Source: Arthrobacter sp. PAMC25564
GTDB taxonomy: Bacteria > Actinomycetota > Actinomycetes > Actinomycetales > Micrococcaceae
Assembly (NCBI RefSeq): GCF_004798705.1
Contig: NZ_CP039290.1
Coordinates: forward strand, 3,968,001-4,032,000
Direction of reading: 5' to 3'
Length of the DNA: 64,000 nt
Shown: positions 36,395 to 44,839 of the stretch, piece by piece
Numbering within the stretch: the stretch's first letter is position 1
How the letters are laid out: every line of letters begins with the position of its first letter
Program-made: the position numbers and the translations under genes
The notes under the pieces: generated by a model
Database searches by the model: none
What the model saw: the letters and a program-made list of their open reading frames with translations, nothing else
Told to the model about the DNA's origin: nothing

Positions 36395-37323
36395 CGCCCG
36401 GCGCTCCCGTTCAGGAAGGCGGCCGTCTCGCCGAAGGCCCGGTAGTACTCCGGGATCCAGGAGAAGTGCTGGACGAATCCGTGACCGGCGCCGGGGTACC
36501 GGCTGACCGTCGCGTCCACGCCGGCCTCCGCCAGGCGCCGGCCGTAGAGTTCACCCTCGTCCCGCAGCGGGTCGTACTCGGCCGTGATGACCAGCGCCGG
36601 CGGCAGGCCCGTCAGGTCCCCGCGCTTGATGGGCGAGACGAGGGGATCCGCCGGATCCGCGCCGCTCTCGAGGTAGAAGGAGTTGAACGGCAACAGCCCC
36701 GCCGTCTCCAGCCCGTACCCCTGGGCGTTCTCCCGCAGCGAGGCGTAGCGGTCGACGTCGAAGTCCAGGTCCAGGGACGGGTAGAACAGGACCTGGTGGG
36801 TGATGCCATCAAACCCGTCGTCGTGGGCCATCGCGGCGACGCCGGCCACGAAGTTGCCGCCCGAACTGTCGCCCGCGATCGCGAGGTTCTTCCCGTCCCA
36901 GTTGAGGGACCCGCCGTTCTCCGCGGCCCAGCGGACCACCCCGTAGCAGTCCTGCAGGCCGGCCGGGAAAGCGGCCTCGGGGGCCAGCCGGTAGCCGACC
37001 GAGATGACCTTGTGGCCGGTCTCCTTGGCCAGGGCCCGTGCGACGTGGTCGTGGGTGTCCAGGCTGCCCAGGAAGAACGCGCCGCCGTGGAAGTACACCA
37101 GCAGGCCGTACGCGTCCGCCTCGGCCGGGGTGTAGATCCGCACCGGCACCCCGCCCGCGGGCGTCGCCGCGGTCAGGTCCTCGACCGCGTGCAGCGGCAG
37201 CCGGTCCTCAAGCGGGGCTACCTGCGCGGCCTCACCGGCGCGCATGGCTGCCGGATCCAGCGGCGAACCGTCGGGTGCCGGCAGGGTGCTGAGGATCTCG
37301 GCGATTTGCGGGTGAATAGGCAT
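36391..37323 (-). CDS. Alpha/beta hydrolase, HSL family
   Basis: A 310-residue esterase of the hormone-sensitive-lipase group. The oxyanion motif HGGAFFLGS lies near residue 79 and the nucleophile motif GDSSGGN near 152; the catalytic Asp and His are expected in DPLRDEG and GAGHGFVQ. Such enzymes cleave short-chain acyl esters. It sits 15 bases after the FAD monooxygenase stop and overlaps the MBL gene. Confidence 0.93.
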   Translation of the reverse strand: MPIHPQIAEILSTLPAPDGSPLDPAAMRAGEAAQVAPLEDRLPLHAVEDLTAATPAGGVPVRIYTPAEADAYGLLVYFHGGAFFLGSLDTHDHVARALAKETGHKVISVGYRLAPEAAFPAGLQDCYGVVRWAAENGGSLNWDGKNLAIAGDSSGGNFVAGVAAMAHDDGFDGITHQVLFYPSLDLDFDVDRYASLRENAQGYGLETAGLLPFNSFYLESGADPADPLVSPIKRGDLTGLPPALVITAEYDPLRDEGELYGRRLAEAGVDATVSRYPGAGHGFVQHFSWIPEYYRAFGETAAFLNGSAGR

Positions 37324-37338
37324 TGTGTGACCTCCGCC

Positions 37339-38448
37339 TTACTGGTTGGCCGGGAAGGCTGAGTCGACCGCGTCGGCGTGCCAGCCCTGGCGCGATACAC
37401 GCTGCAGCTCATCCGTCAGGGGCTTGCGGGTGGCCTCGTAGATGGACAGCGCGTCCTTCACGGAGTCGCCCTGCAGGAGCGCGTCGGCGAAGCCGCCGGC
37501 ATCCAGGATCGCCGAGTTCGCGCCCTGGCCCTGGTGGTGGAGCATCGCGTGGGCGGCATCACCGAGCAGCGCGACGGAGTCGGTGTGCCACGAGTCGAGG
37601 GGATCGATGTCGAACACCGAACGGCTCGTCACCTGGCTCAGGTCGAGCTCCCGGGCGACCTGGACGATCCGCTCGTCGAAGCCTTCCAGGATCTTCTCCA
37701 GATACTCATGAGAGATCTCCGGCGCCCACGAGGCGTCATCGGACGGGGCCGTGATGTCGTAGGAGAGTTGCCCGCGGTGACGCAGCGGCAGGTTGTAGGC
37801 GATCGTGCCGTTCTCGCCCATGTAGAAGCGCGGGTTGTCGTCGGTGACGAGGCCGTGAGCGTCGTCGATCGAAATGACCGCGCGGTAGGCGTGCTCGCCG
37901 GAGAACACCGGCTCCTTCTGCGAGAACAGCTGATGGCGTACCGTGGAGCGGATGCCATCGGCGCCGATGACGAGGTCGGCGGTGATGATCTCGCCATTCT
38001 CGAAGGTCAGCGTCGCGTGGTCGCCGTTGTCCTCGATGGTCTCCAGCTTGTAGCCGAGGTGCACCATGCCCTCGGGAAGCACGCTCAGCAGAGCGTCGAT
38101 GAAGTCCCCGCGATGGATCATGCGGTTGTGGTTGACCTGCTCGTAGGCGTGCAGGAAGGGCCACTCCTCGTTGGCGAGGATGTGCTCACCGTCCGCGCTG
38201 AGGATCTCGAGGTGGTCGCTGGGCGAGCTCACCGCGGCAATCGCGTCGAAGATCCCCCACTGGCGGAACAGTTCGACCGTCGGGGGGCGCAGGCCGATAC
38301 CGGCCCCAACCTGGCCCAATGCGGGCGCCTGCTCATAGACGTGGACGTTCTCCGCACCGATGCTCTGCAAAGCCTTGGCCACGGCGGCGCCGCCGTAGCC
38401 GCCGCCGATGATGGCGATCTTGAGGTTCTTGATTTCTGAAGCCTTCAT
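37339..38448 (-). CDS. FAD-dependent monooxygenase (salicylate hydroxylase-like)
   Basis: A 369-residue group A flavoprotein monooxygenase. It has the FAD-binding GxGxxG region IIGGGYGGAAVA, the DG motif VIGADGIRSTVR, and the second FAD motif LLGDAAHAM followed by QGANSAILDA. The group hydroxylates aromatic or heteroaromatic acids, such as salicylate or 6-hydroxynicotinate, using NAD(P)H and O2. An ATG three codons upstream (38457) is possible, but AGAAAGAG is better spaced from the ATG at 38448. It is the third gene of the operon and the only oxidative one. Confidence 0.9.
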   Translation of the reverse strand: MKASEIKNLKIAIIGGGYGGAAVAKALQSIGAENVHVYEQAPALGQVGAGIGLRPPTVELFRQWGIFDAIAAVSSPSDHLEILSADGEHILANEEWPFLHAYEQVNHNRMIHRGDFIDALLSVLPEGMVHLGYKLETIEDNGDHATLTFENGEIITADLVIGADGIRSTVRHQLFSQKEPVFSGEHAYRAVISIDDAHGLVTDDNPRFYMGENGTIAYNLPLRHRGQLSYDITAPSDDASWAPEISHEYLEKILEGFDERIVQVARELDLSQVTSRSVFDIDPLDSWHTDSVALLGDAAHAMLHHQGQGANSAILDAGGFADALLQGDSVKDALSIYEATRKPLTDELQRVSRQGWHADAVDSAFPANQ

Positions 38449-38528
38449 TGGTTTCATCTCTTTCTTGACTCATTCTTGGCCCGGGCCAAGTCTGGTGGAA
38501 CGGGTAAGTTGTGGTGGTCTGTGCGGGG

Positions 38529-39482
38529 TCAGGCGCTCAGCGAGAGGAAGTCGGCCGGGTTGTCCTCGAGCAGGAGTTTGATGGTGGCGTCGTCGATGCC
38601 GGCCGCGCGCATGTCCGGGATCATGTCCTCGAAGATGTAGTTGATGGTGTGGCCCTTCACGCCCGGCCAGCCCAGCGGGCTGCAGTTCGCGTCGGCCGAG
38701 ACGAGGAGCTTGTCCGTATAGCCCTTGTTCACGAGGCTCACGAAGTGCTCCATCCGTTCGGCGCGCTTGCGGCCCCAAAACGGCGGATCCGGCAGTTCCA
38801 GGTCGTAGCCGAAGGTGTCGAAACCGATCCGGCCGCCCTGGGCGTAGATCCAGTCGTGCGGGGTGATCGGAGCGTTCAGCCCGTCGTCGGCATGGCCGAA
38901 AAGCACACGGTCCAGCGGCAGGCCCTCTTCGTTGAAGATGGTCACCGCCGGTTCCGGATCGATGGCCAGATGGGTCAGGATCGGCGCGCCGGTCACGACG
39001 GCGGCGCGGGCCGCGGCCCGGTAGATGCGCTTGTCCAGATCCGTCATCCGCCCGCCGCGGCTCACCCCGACCTTGATCACACCGGCCTTGGCCCCGGTGT
39101 TCCCGATCCCCACGGTGATGTCGTGGATGAACACCTTCGTCAGGTAGTCCACGGTCGCGCGGGAGAAATGCGGCAAGGCGGTGTCGCCGCCGACGAAACC
39201 GGTGCACGCCACAATATGGACCCCGGTCTTGGCAGACAGGGACTTGTAGTAGTCCACGTCGCGGCCGTTGCAGATGCCCGTGGCATCCACGAAGGTCCCG
39301 CCGCCGTATTCACGGAATTTCCGCAGCTTCGGCACGGTCTCCTCGTAGGCCTGCTCCGGGGACTTCCACCACCGGGTGTCCAGTTCGGATCCGGGCATGC
39401 CATAGCCGATGTGTTCGTGGACCGCCACGATTTCCAGTTCTTCGGCCGGGATGGTTCCCAGCACGGTGTTAACCTTGGTCAT
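38529..39482 (-). CDS. Phosphotriesterase-like metal hydrolase with intact site
   Basis: A 317-residue protein of the phosphotriesterase (amidohydrolase) family. The binuclear metal ligands all appear: His22 and His24 in VHEHIGY, Lys137 in VIKVGVSR (the carboxylated lysine), His171 in LTHLAID, His197 in FGHADD and Asp264 in SADANC. Relatives act as lactonases or phosphotriesterases; true organophosphate activity is usually secondary. It lies 40 bases after the stop of its degenerate paralogue, about 30 percent similar by eye over the full length. In this operon a lactonase or esterase role is likely. Confidence 0.9.
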   Translation of the reverse strand: MTKVNTVLGTIPAEELEIVAVHEHIGYGMPGSELDTRWWKSPEQAYEETVPKLRKFREYGGGTFVDATGICNGRDVDYYKSLSAKTGVHIVACTGFVGGDTALPHFSRATVDYLTKVFIHDITVGIGNTGAKAGVIKVGVSRGGRMTDLDKRIYRAAARAAVVTGAPILTHLAIDPEPAVTIFNEEGLPLDRVLFGHADDGLNAPITPHDWIYAQGGRIGFDTFGYDLELPDPPFWGRKRAERMEHFVSLVNKGYTDKLLVSADANCSPLGWPGVKGHTINYIFEDMIPDMRAAGIDDATIKLLLEDNPADFLSLSA

Positions 39483-39532
39483 TCGTTCACCTCAGGGGTT
39501 CGAAAGCTTGTCATGTAGGGGCCGGTGCGTGC

Positions 39533-40522
39533 TTAGCGCACGGTCAGCAGGTCGCGCGGGTTCTCCACCAGGATGCGGTGGGCATCCTCCTCGGACAGGC
39601 CCCGGGTTTTCAGGAACGGCACGAAGACGGAGACGACGTGGCTGAACGGCAGCTCGTACTCCGGCTGCCCCTTGGCCACGCCGATCGCATTGCTCGAGAG
39701 GATGACCTTGTCCGCATGGCCGGCCCGCACGAGCCCGAGGACCAGGTCGGCGCGCTCGTGGTCGGTGAGGTAGCCCGCGTCCTCGTTCAGGCCCACATGA
39801 TCGATCCCGACGAACGCCCCACGCCCGGCCACCGCCAGGGCGGCCCCGGCACTGGCGGCGTCCCTGCGGTCCAGGCCGCCAACGAGCACCCGGCCGGCCC
39901 CGATCTGCTCGTCCAGGACGATATCCAGATCGTGCAGGGCATCGGCGCCGAAACGGATGGACACCGGAACGCCCGTGTCCAGCGCGGTCCTGGCCGCGCC
40001 GCGGAACAGGCTCTCCTCCGTCGCGGTCATGCCCGCCCGGTCCGCCGTCGTGGTCACCAGACCGGCCGCACCCCGGCGCTCGACGCGCGGAACCACCATG
40101 CCCTCGGTGACCTCCTTCGAAAACAGGTCCGCGAACTTCTCAGCCGGCCACGGCGTCGGCGGGTTCGTCTGCGGCGTCAGGAAATAACCGCCCAGCATCT
40201 CCTCCGGACCCATACCCGTCGAAGCGACAATATGCACCCCGGTCGAGCGCGAAAGCGCCTCGAACAGCTTCAGGTCACGGCCATGGAACATCCCCGTGCT
40301 GTCCACAATCGTTTTACCGCCATGCTCACGGAAGTCCGCCAGCTTCCCGGCCAGGACCTCAAAAATCTCCGCCCGGTCCATGCTCACATCCGGCGCATAC
40401 TGCGCCCCCGGAACCACCGAAAGCAGCGCCTCATGCACCGCCACCACACCCAACTCAGCAGCAGGAACAGGACCAAGGACCGTATTGACGGTTTTGCTGG
40501 TGACACTTGTTGTATCCGTCAT
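39533..40522 (-). CDS. Phosphotriesterase-like pseudoenzyme
   Basis: A 329-residue paralogue of the next gene (shared VNTVLG.(P/I)PA.EL, VAVHE, GVHIVA.TG). Only the first metal ligand, His30, remains. Aligned to the intact paralogue, the second His is Ala32 (VHEALL), the bridging Lys is Thr (LVTTTADR), the third His falls in VSIRFGAD, the fourth in LVGGLDRR, and the Asp is Asn in LSSNAIG. The frame is open with good codon usage, so selection seems to keep it. It may be a regulatory or scaffold partner of the intact enzyme, or bind a ligand. The ATG at 40522 is favoured over the GTG at 40528 by AAAGG spacing. It is first in the operon. Confidence 0.85.
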   Translation of the reverse strand: MTDTTSVTSKTVNTVLGPVPAAELGVVAVHEALLSVVPGAQYAPDVSMDRAEIFEVLAGKLADFREHGGKTIVDSTGMFHGRDLKLFEALSRSTGVHIVASTGMGPEEMLGGYFLTPQTNPPTPWPAEKFADLFSKEVTEGMVVPRVERRGAAGLVTTTADRAGMTATEESLFRGAARTALDTGVPVSIRFGADALHDLDIVLDEQIGAGRVLVGGLDRRDAASAGAALAVAGRGAFVGIDHVGLNEDAGYLTDHERADLVLGLVRAGHADKVILSSNAIGVAKGQPEYELPFSHVVSVFVPFLKTRGLSEEDAHRILVENPRDLLTVR

Positions 40523-40825
40523 TGGCACAACCTTTCGTCAGCGTCACGCCATCGTTGGCGTCACGCGCTTTGAAGGATCATGCACCGCGCGACCTCTGGA
40601 TTGATTCCTCGCCGAACTCGGTGCAGGCTGTGGTAAACAAGGAGGACAGTGCCCCGGGGAGCCTGACGTCCACCTGTAAGCCGTAGTGCACTGCCTGCGT
40701 GTGACCTTGATTACCTGTCTACTAGATTTACATGGTGTAAAGCCAAAGTCAAGAGGGAATCGTCCCGAGCGGGCGAAAATCACGTGTGCAGGGTGCGGAA
40801 ACGGGGCTCTGGTCCATAGAGGCGA
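40523..40825. promoter_or_regulatory. Promoter region of the hydrolase operon
   Basis: This roughly 300-base gap separates the first operon gene from the decayed GntR regulator. It holds the operator-like repeat at 40727 with a TTGACT -35 box on the minus strand at 40747-40752, leaving a leader of about 200 bases. No gene was seen in it. Confidence 0.55.
40727..40741 (-). promoter_or_regulatory. Operator-like repeat C
   Basis: TTTACA-TGG-TGTAAA is a perfect inverted repeat matching sites A and B near 27.3 kb. It lies between a minus-strand TTGACT at 40747-40752 and the expected -10, so a protein bound here should repress the six-gene operon. Confidence 0.6.
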
Positions 40826-41497
40826 TCACTGGCTTGTGCTGAACCGGTACTTGAACTTTTCGGCCTCGTGCACCGCGGAGCGCCACCCCGCGGGCCGGTC
40901 ACCCGTCGTGTAGAAGATTGTCTCGATGACGAGCAGCGGGCTTCCCTGGCTCACGCCGAAGATCGCCGCTTGGTCGGCGGTTGCCGCGGTCGCCCAGGCA
41001 TCGTGCTCGGCTCGTACGTGTGCGATGCCGAACTGTCGCTCCAGGAGCCGGAAGGCGGAGCCTTCATCGTCCAGTTCCGCGGCCGTGGGGCTGAAGTCCT
41101 CAGGCGCCCGGATGTAGACGTCGGCTTCGACGAGGGGCTCCTCCTCAACCGAGATCAGGCGCGTGAAATGCAGGAGCCGTTCGTGCGATTCGAGCCCCGG
41201 GAGGTCCCGGATCCGGGCGGGCGGCTCTACCCGCTCGACGCCGGTGACCTTCCCTGTCGGATGCAGTCCGGTGTCGGAGAGGTACTGGTACAAGGCCCCC
41301 GACCGCACGTCGGCCGGCCGCTGAACCCGGGTGCCCACGACCGGGAACGTTCCTTTGCCTTGCTTTCTGTAGACGTAGCCCTCGCTGGCAAGCTCTTGGA
41401 GCGCCTGCCGGATGGGCGCCCGGACGAGGGATCGAGCTCGCCATATGCCATGAATCTTCTGTCCCTACACGTCGTCGGTCACCGGCTTGTACTCTAG
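40826..41497 (-). pseudogene. Decayed GntR/UTRA (HutC-type) regulator
   Basis: An open frame from a GTG at 41338 to 40826 encodes a full UTRA effector domain (RLLHFTRLISVEEEPLVEADVYI, split by family positions). Reading back in the same frame reveals the GntR DNA-binding part: RAPIRQALQELASEGYVY followed by RKQGKGTFPVVG, and further upstream KIHGIW and EYKPVTDDV. That part is damaged: there is a TAG at 41465-41467 between VTDDV and KIHGIW, about 15 residues are missing between KIHGIW and the recognition helix, and no ATG or GTG precedes EYKPVTDDV. The regulator is therefore almost certainly unable to bind DNA. Confidence 0.8.
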
Positions 41498-41571
41498 CCG
41501 TTCCTCAAGGGAACGACGCCGGTGCGCGCCAGGTACAGGTGCAGACCGGCGACCGGCGACCGGCGGGATCG

Positions 41572-42525
41572 TTACGGCGCTTTCGGGGCCGCTCCGGGAC
41601 AACCCTGGCCTTGGGGGTTTTGGAGGCAGTTGTCCGCGTAGTTCCGGGTGATCGAGCGCCACACGCTGACCTGCTGTGGCGGCGAGCTGAATTGGCCTTG
41701 TCCCGGGATGGGCAGGGGTGGGCCGCCATTGACGGAATAGCTGCCTTGGAAATGGGTCGTCAGCACCACGGAGAAATCTCCGGTCTGGGTGTAGATGTGG
41801 CTCGTGAGGGTTCTTTCGCCCCAACGGTCCTCGGGCAGCGGGCCACCGGCTGCAGTCTGCGGTCCCAGCGAGGTGCCGTCGCCATAAGTCCACATGTACT
41901 GCACCGGTTTGGCAATGACGTGTATTTGTTGCCCCAGGAGAGTGGTGGCGAACTGCTGTTCGGTCGCAGCTGCGAAGAAGTTGGTCTCGGCTCCGCGGAG
42001 AGTGTGCGGGCTAGGTTGGGCCGTGACCGTTCCAGCGGCGACCGGGAGCTTCTGAAACTCTGTTTGGATCATGGCGGCGATCCGGGGCAGCAAGTCTTCT
42101 GGCTTGGGATCGAAGAGGCACGTGGGCCCGGAATGGAACGACCACATCGGGTTCGGCACGCCCGCCGGTGCTTTCAGCCAGACAACAGGGATTCCATCCT
42201 GCCCATCCGGCCCGTTCCCCTTGCAGTCCACGCGTCGGGCAAGGCAAGGAGTGTCGAAGTCACCGCCGCCGAGATGACACTGGAGCTCCCACTTGTATTG
42301 GTAGGGATCGGCGGACGGGGTGCCAGCTTCAAGGGGCACGAAATGCCCGGTGTCCGGATCCAGCCTCCAACCGCCCACGTTGATTCCTTGGTTTCCGAAA
42401 CCAGCATCTACCCCGCCTTCATCTGAAAATGCGGCCGGTGGAAGGAAAGTGGAACTTCCCAGTGCAAAAGCAACCACGAGGAATACCAATACCCGATTTA
42501 TGCGACGCCAATGTGCTGGGGTCAT
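41572..42525 (-). CDS. Secreted protein with PKD-like domain
   Basis: A 317-residue protein with an N-terminal signal-like helix (VLVFLVVAFALGSSTFLPPAAFS). The C-terminal part contains MWTYGDGTSLGP and SHIYTQTGDFSVVLTT, the pattern of a PKD beta-sandwich, as found in surface proteins. Cysteines in LQCHLGG, TPCLARRVDCK, PTCLF, DNCLQ and GCPG suggest disulfides. It overlaps the lipoprotein gene upstream by four bases, so both are co-translated and probably act together at the cell surface. Function unknown. Confidence 0.8.
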   Translation of the reverse strand: MTPAHWRRINRVLVFLVVAFALGSSTFLPPAAFSDEGGVDAGFGNQGINVGGWRLDPDTGHFVPLEAGTPSADPYQYKWELQCHLGGGDFDTPCLARRVDCKGNGPDGQDGIPVVWLKAPAGVPNPMWSFHSGPTCLFDPKPEDLLPRIAAMIQTEFQKLPVAAGTVTAQPSPHTLRGAETNFFAAATEQQFATTLLGQQIHVIAKPVQYMWTYGDGTSLGPQTAAGGPLPEDRWGERTLTSHIYTQTGDFSVVLTTHFQGSYSVNGGPPLPIPGQGQFSSPPQQVSVWRSITRNYADNCLQNPQGQGCPGAAPKAP

Positions 42526-43175
42526 CGGATCGGATGGAGCCCGGTAAGCTGCCAGCGCCCGTCCGTGAACGCGGCGAGCATGACATTTCCTGTATCGGAC
42601 GGCGGCGTCGGGGCCCGGAACTCGGCACCGCCCGGGCCAAAGTAGGAGATTCTTGCTTGCTGAACCTGCACGATTACTTGATATTGGCCGTCTGTCTGGG
42701 GCGCATAATTTGTGCTAATTGATGGAGTCTCAATATGCCCGCCCGCCAACCATCTTTCCGCCTCATAGCTCGTGGCCAGAGATCGAGTTATGTTTGAACA
42801 GAATTCGCAGGCCAGGGTCGTTACCGAGTTCAACCCGGAAAACTGTCCGGTCTCATAGGCGAAGTTCAACTGGGCAAACCAGTACCGCGCGAACGCCTCC
42901 AGGCCTTCCTTCGTCTCTGCCTTCGCGGCCTCCGGCAGAACCGGGACCGGAACGTTCTGGGCCTTGCCCGAGGCGTCTGCGGGTTTGTAACTGGCCGACG
43001 GTGACGGTGTGGCGCTTGGCGTGGGTGCCGCAGACGCGCTCAGTGACTCAGTCGCCGGCGGGCCGCCCGGCGAAGACCCTCCACCGTTGCAGGCTGTGAT
43101 CAACAGCAGAGACGCAGCAACAACCACAGCGGAGACGGCCTGGCGACGGCCGGAGACGGAAGGTCGAGATGTCAT
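42522..43175 (-). CDS. DUF6318-type lipoprotein
   Basis: A 217-residue lipoprotein. The signal peptide ends in a lipobox (LLITAC, Cys at about residue 29), followed by a Ser/Pro/Ala-rich linker and a DUF6318-like domain with GLEAFARYWFAQLNFAYETG and CEFCSNI. The family is common in Micrococcales and has no known function. It is the first gene of a two-gene unit with the PKD-type secreted protein. The base composition of both genes is somewhat less GC-rich than the surroundings. Confidence 0.85.
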   Translation of the reverse strand: MTSRPSVSGRRQAVSAVVVAASLLLITACNGGGSSPGGPPATESLSASAAPTPSATPSPSASYKPADASGKAQNVPVPVLPEAAKAETKEGLEAFARYWFAQLNFAYETGQFSGLNSVTTLACEFCSNITRSLATSYEAERWLAGGHIETPSISTNYAPQTDGQYQVIVQVQQARISYFGPGGAEFRAPTPPSDTGNVMLAAFTDGRWQLTGLHPIR

Positions 43176-43410
43176 GGTCAGCTACTCCCCCGATAGAAAT
43201 CAAGACGCCTGAGTGCAAACAATGCTTAAGGGTAACCGACGCCACATTTTGGACCTCAGCGTTATCCACAGGCACCGGATGCAGTGCGAAACAAGGCACA
43301 GGCCACGGAGGGGGCGGACACTTTAGCCTGGCGCATCGCCCCGCCCCATGCCCCGCATTTTCCGCCGTTAGCCTCTGGTTTTTTTCTACACGAGATAGAA
43401 CAATGAGCCC

Positions 43411-43845
43411 ATGATGTTTGAACACGCAGACGGCAATCCCATCCTCAACCTGGACGACGACCAGTCCTGGAAACTGATTGAGGCCACCAAACACGGCAGG
43501 CTGGTAGTCACCGTGGCTGGCGAGCCGGACATCTTTCCGGTGAATTACGCGGTGAGCGGCCGGAAGCTGATCATCCGCACCGCCCCGGGCAACAAGCTGG
43601 CCGAACTGACCATCAACTCCAAGGTGCTCTTCGAAACGGACGGCATCCTGTCCGCGGACGCCTGGTCAGTCGTCCTTCGCGGCACCGCGCGTGTACTGGA
43701 GCAGTCCGCGGACATCGCCGCGGCCGAGGCGCTGGGACTGAAGCCCTGGGTCCCCACCTTGAAAGACTTTTACGTCGAGATCGAGCCGACATCGGTTTCC
43801 GGCCGCCACTTCCAGTTCGGCGAGCAGCCCGAACGGGAGATCTAG
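43411..43845 (+). CDS. Pyridoxamine 5'-phosphate oxidase-like flavin-binding protein
   Basis: A 144-residue split-barrel protein of the PNPOx-like/nitroimidazole-resistance type. LIEATKHGRLVVTVAGEPDIFPVNYAV and KLIIRTAPGNKL are the hallmark strands, and WSVVLRGTARVLE follows. Members bind FMN, F420 or heme. The specific cofactor and reaction cannot be read from the sequence. It lies 30 bases before the vsr gene. Confidence 0.88.
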   Translation: MMFEHADGNPILNLDDDQSWKLIEATKHGRLVVTVAGEPDIFPVNYAVSGRKLIIRTAPGNKLAELTINSKVLFETDGILSADAWSVVLRGTARVLEQSADIAAAEALGLKPWVPTLKDFYVEIEPTSVSGRHFQFGEQPEREI

Positions 43846-43875
43846 CGCCGGACACCGCCCGCCTAGACTTAATGC

Positions 43876-44367
43876 ATGGCGGACAGGCTGACACCGGAGC
43901 GGCGCAGCTGGAACATGTCCCGCATCCGGGGAAAGAACACTCAGCCTGAGCTGCTCGTCCGCAGGCTCCTCCATGCCAAGGGGTACCGCTACCGGCTGCA
44001 CGGCACCGCCCGCGGCGGTCGCCTGCCCGGCAGCCCCGACCTGGTGTTCGCCAGCCGCCACAAAGTCATCTTCGTCAACGGCTGCTTCTGGCACTTCCAC
44101 GACTGCCGCGTGGGTCAGCATGCGCCGAAGACCAACGCGGAGTTCTGGGAAACCAAACGCACGCGCACCCGCAACCGCGACGCCGAGCAGCGCCGGCAGC
44201 TCGAGAGTGCAGGCTGGCAGGTCCTCACCGTTTGGGAATGCGAGCTCAAGGATCCCTCCGCGCTGGAGCAGCAGCTCGATGCCTTCCTGCTGGGCGCCGA
44301 GGCGCCGTCTTCCCGAGCCCGCCGGCCCGCCGGCGTCGCACCCGAAGACACAACAAAATTATCGTAG
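43876..44367 (+). CDS. vsr: Very short patch repair endonuclease
   Basis: A 163-residue Vsr-type nicking endonuclease. It has the conserved start RSWNMSRIRGKNTQPEL, the metal site LPGSPDLVF, the zinc-binding and catalytic segment FVNGCFWHFHDC, and NAEFWETKRTRTRNRDAE. The enzyme nicks at T:G mismatches arising from deamination of 5-methylcytosine and normally accompanies a cytosine methyltransferase. No such gene is present in the window; instead an McrBC-like restriction pair lies nearby. The last 25 residues are variable. Confidence 0.93.
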   Translation: MADRLTPERRSWNMSRIRGKNTQPELLVRRLLHAKGYRYRLHGTARGGRLPGSPDLVFASRHKVIFVNGCFWHFHDCRVGQHAPKTNAEFWETKRTRTRNRDAEQRRQLESAGWQVLTVWECELKDPSALEQQLDAFLLGAEAPSSRARRPAGVAPEDTTKLS

Positions 44368-44476
44368 CGGCTAAGCGAGACACGGCGGTCTGCCTAGGAT
44401 AATGTTCATCTTCGGGGACTTGGACCCTATTCGGCCAGTACCTAAGGGCCTTACTACACCCCCGGGAGATCGCTAG

Positions 44477-44821
44477 ATGATGCAACACTCGCTGATGTCG
44501 AACGAGCCGAGTTCCTCAGCGCCACTATCAAAACCGTCGTCCGATTCTGACGCCCAGGTGCTGGAATTCCGTCGGCCCCGCGGCCTGGAACGCACACCCT
44601 CCCTGAGCCTGGATCAGTTGGGGGCGGACGAGCAGGATCTCGGCCCCCTGCGCGGGCAAGTGACCGAGATCATCGATGCGATACTCGCTGAGACCGGGCC
44701 GGAAGAGGCGGAGGTCCGCGATAATCTTCGCCGGCAAGTCGCCAACCACCCGGGCCAGCCGGAAAAAGCGCTCTTGAAGCATTTGCTGAACTTGTCCGCC
44801 CAGCAGGAAGAAACCGCGTAA
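44477..44821 (+). CDS. Small hypothetical protein between vsr and mcrC
   Basis: A 114-residue hydrophilic protein with a Ser-rich N-terminus and a helical, acidic C-terminal half (GQVTEIIDAILAETGPEEAE, then DNLRRQVANHP). GGGAG precedes the ATGATG start. No domain was recognised. It is convergent with mcrC, whose stop lies 19 bases away. Confidence 0.6.
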   Translation: MMQHSLMSNEPSSSAPLSKPSSDSDAQVLEFRRPRGLERTPSLSLDQLGADEQDLGPLRGQVTEIIDAILAETGPEEAEVRDNLRRQVANHPGQPEKALLKHLLNLSAQQEETA

Positions 44822-44839
44822 CTCGCACCACCGACGCCG

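Noticed and set aside
27155..41497. Integrative element or genomic island with defined ends
   Set aside because: No integrase, tRNA gene, attachment-site repeat or transposase was found. The duplicated CocE segment supports recombination but not a mobile element.
43876..44367. Vsr as part of a Dcm-type restriction-modification system
   Set aside because: No cytosine methyltransferase motif (PCQ, ENV) occurs in the neighbouring genes inside the window.
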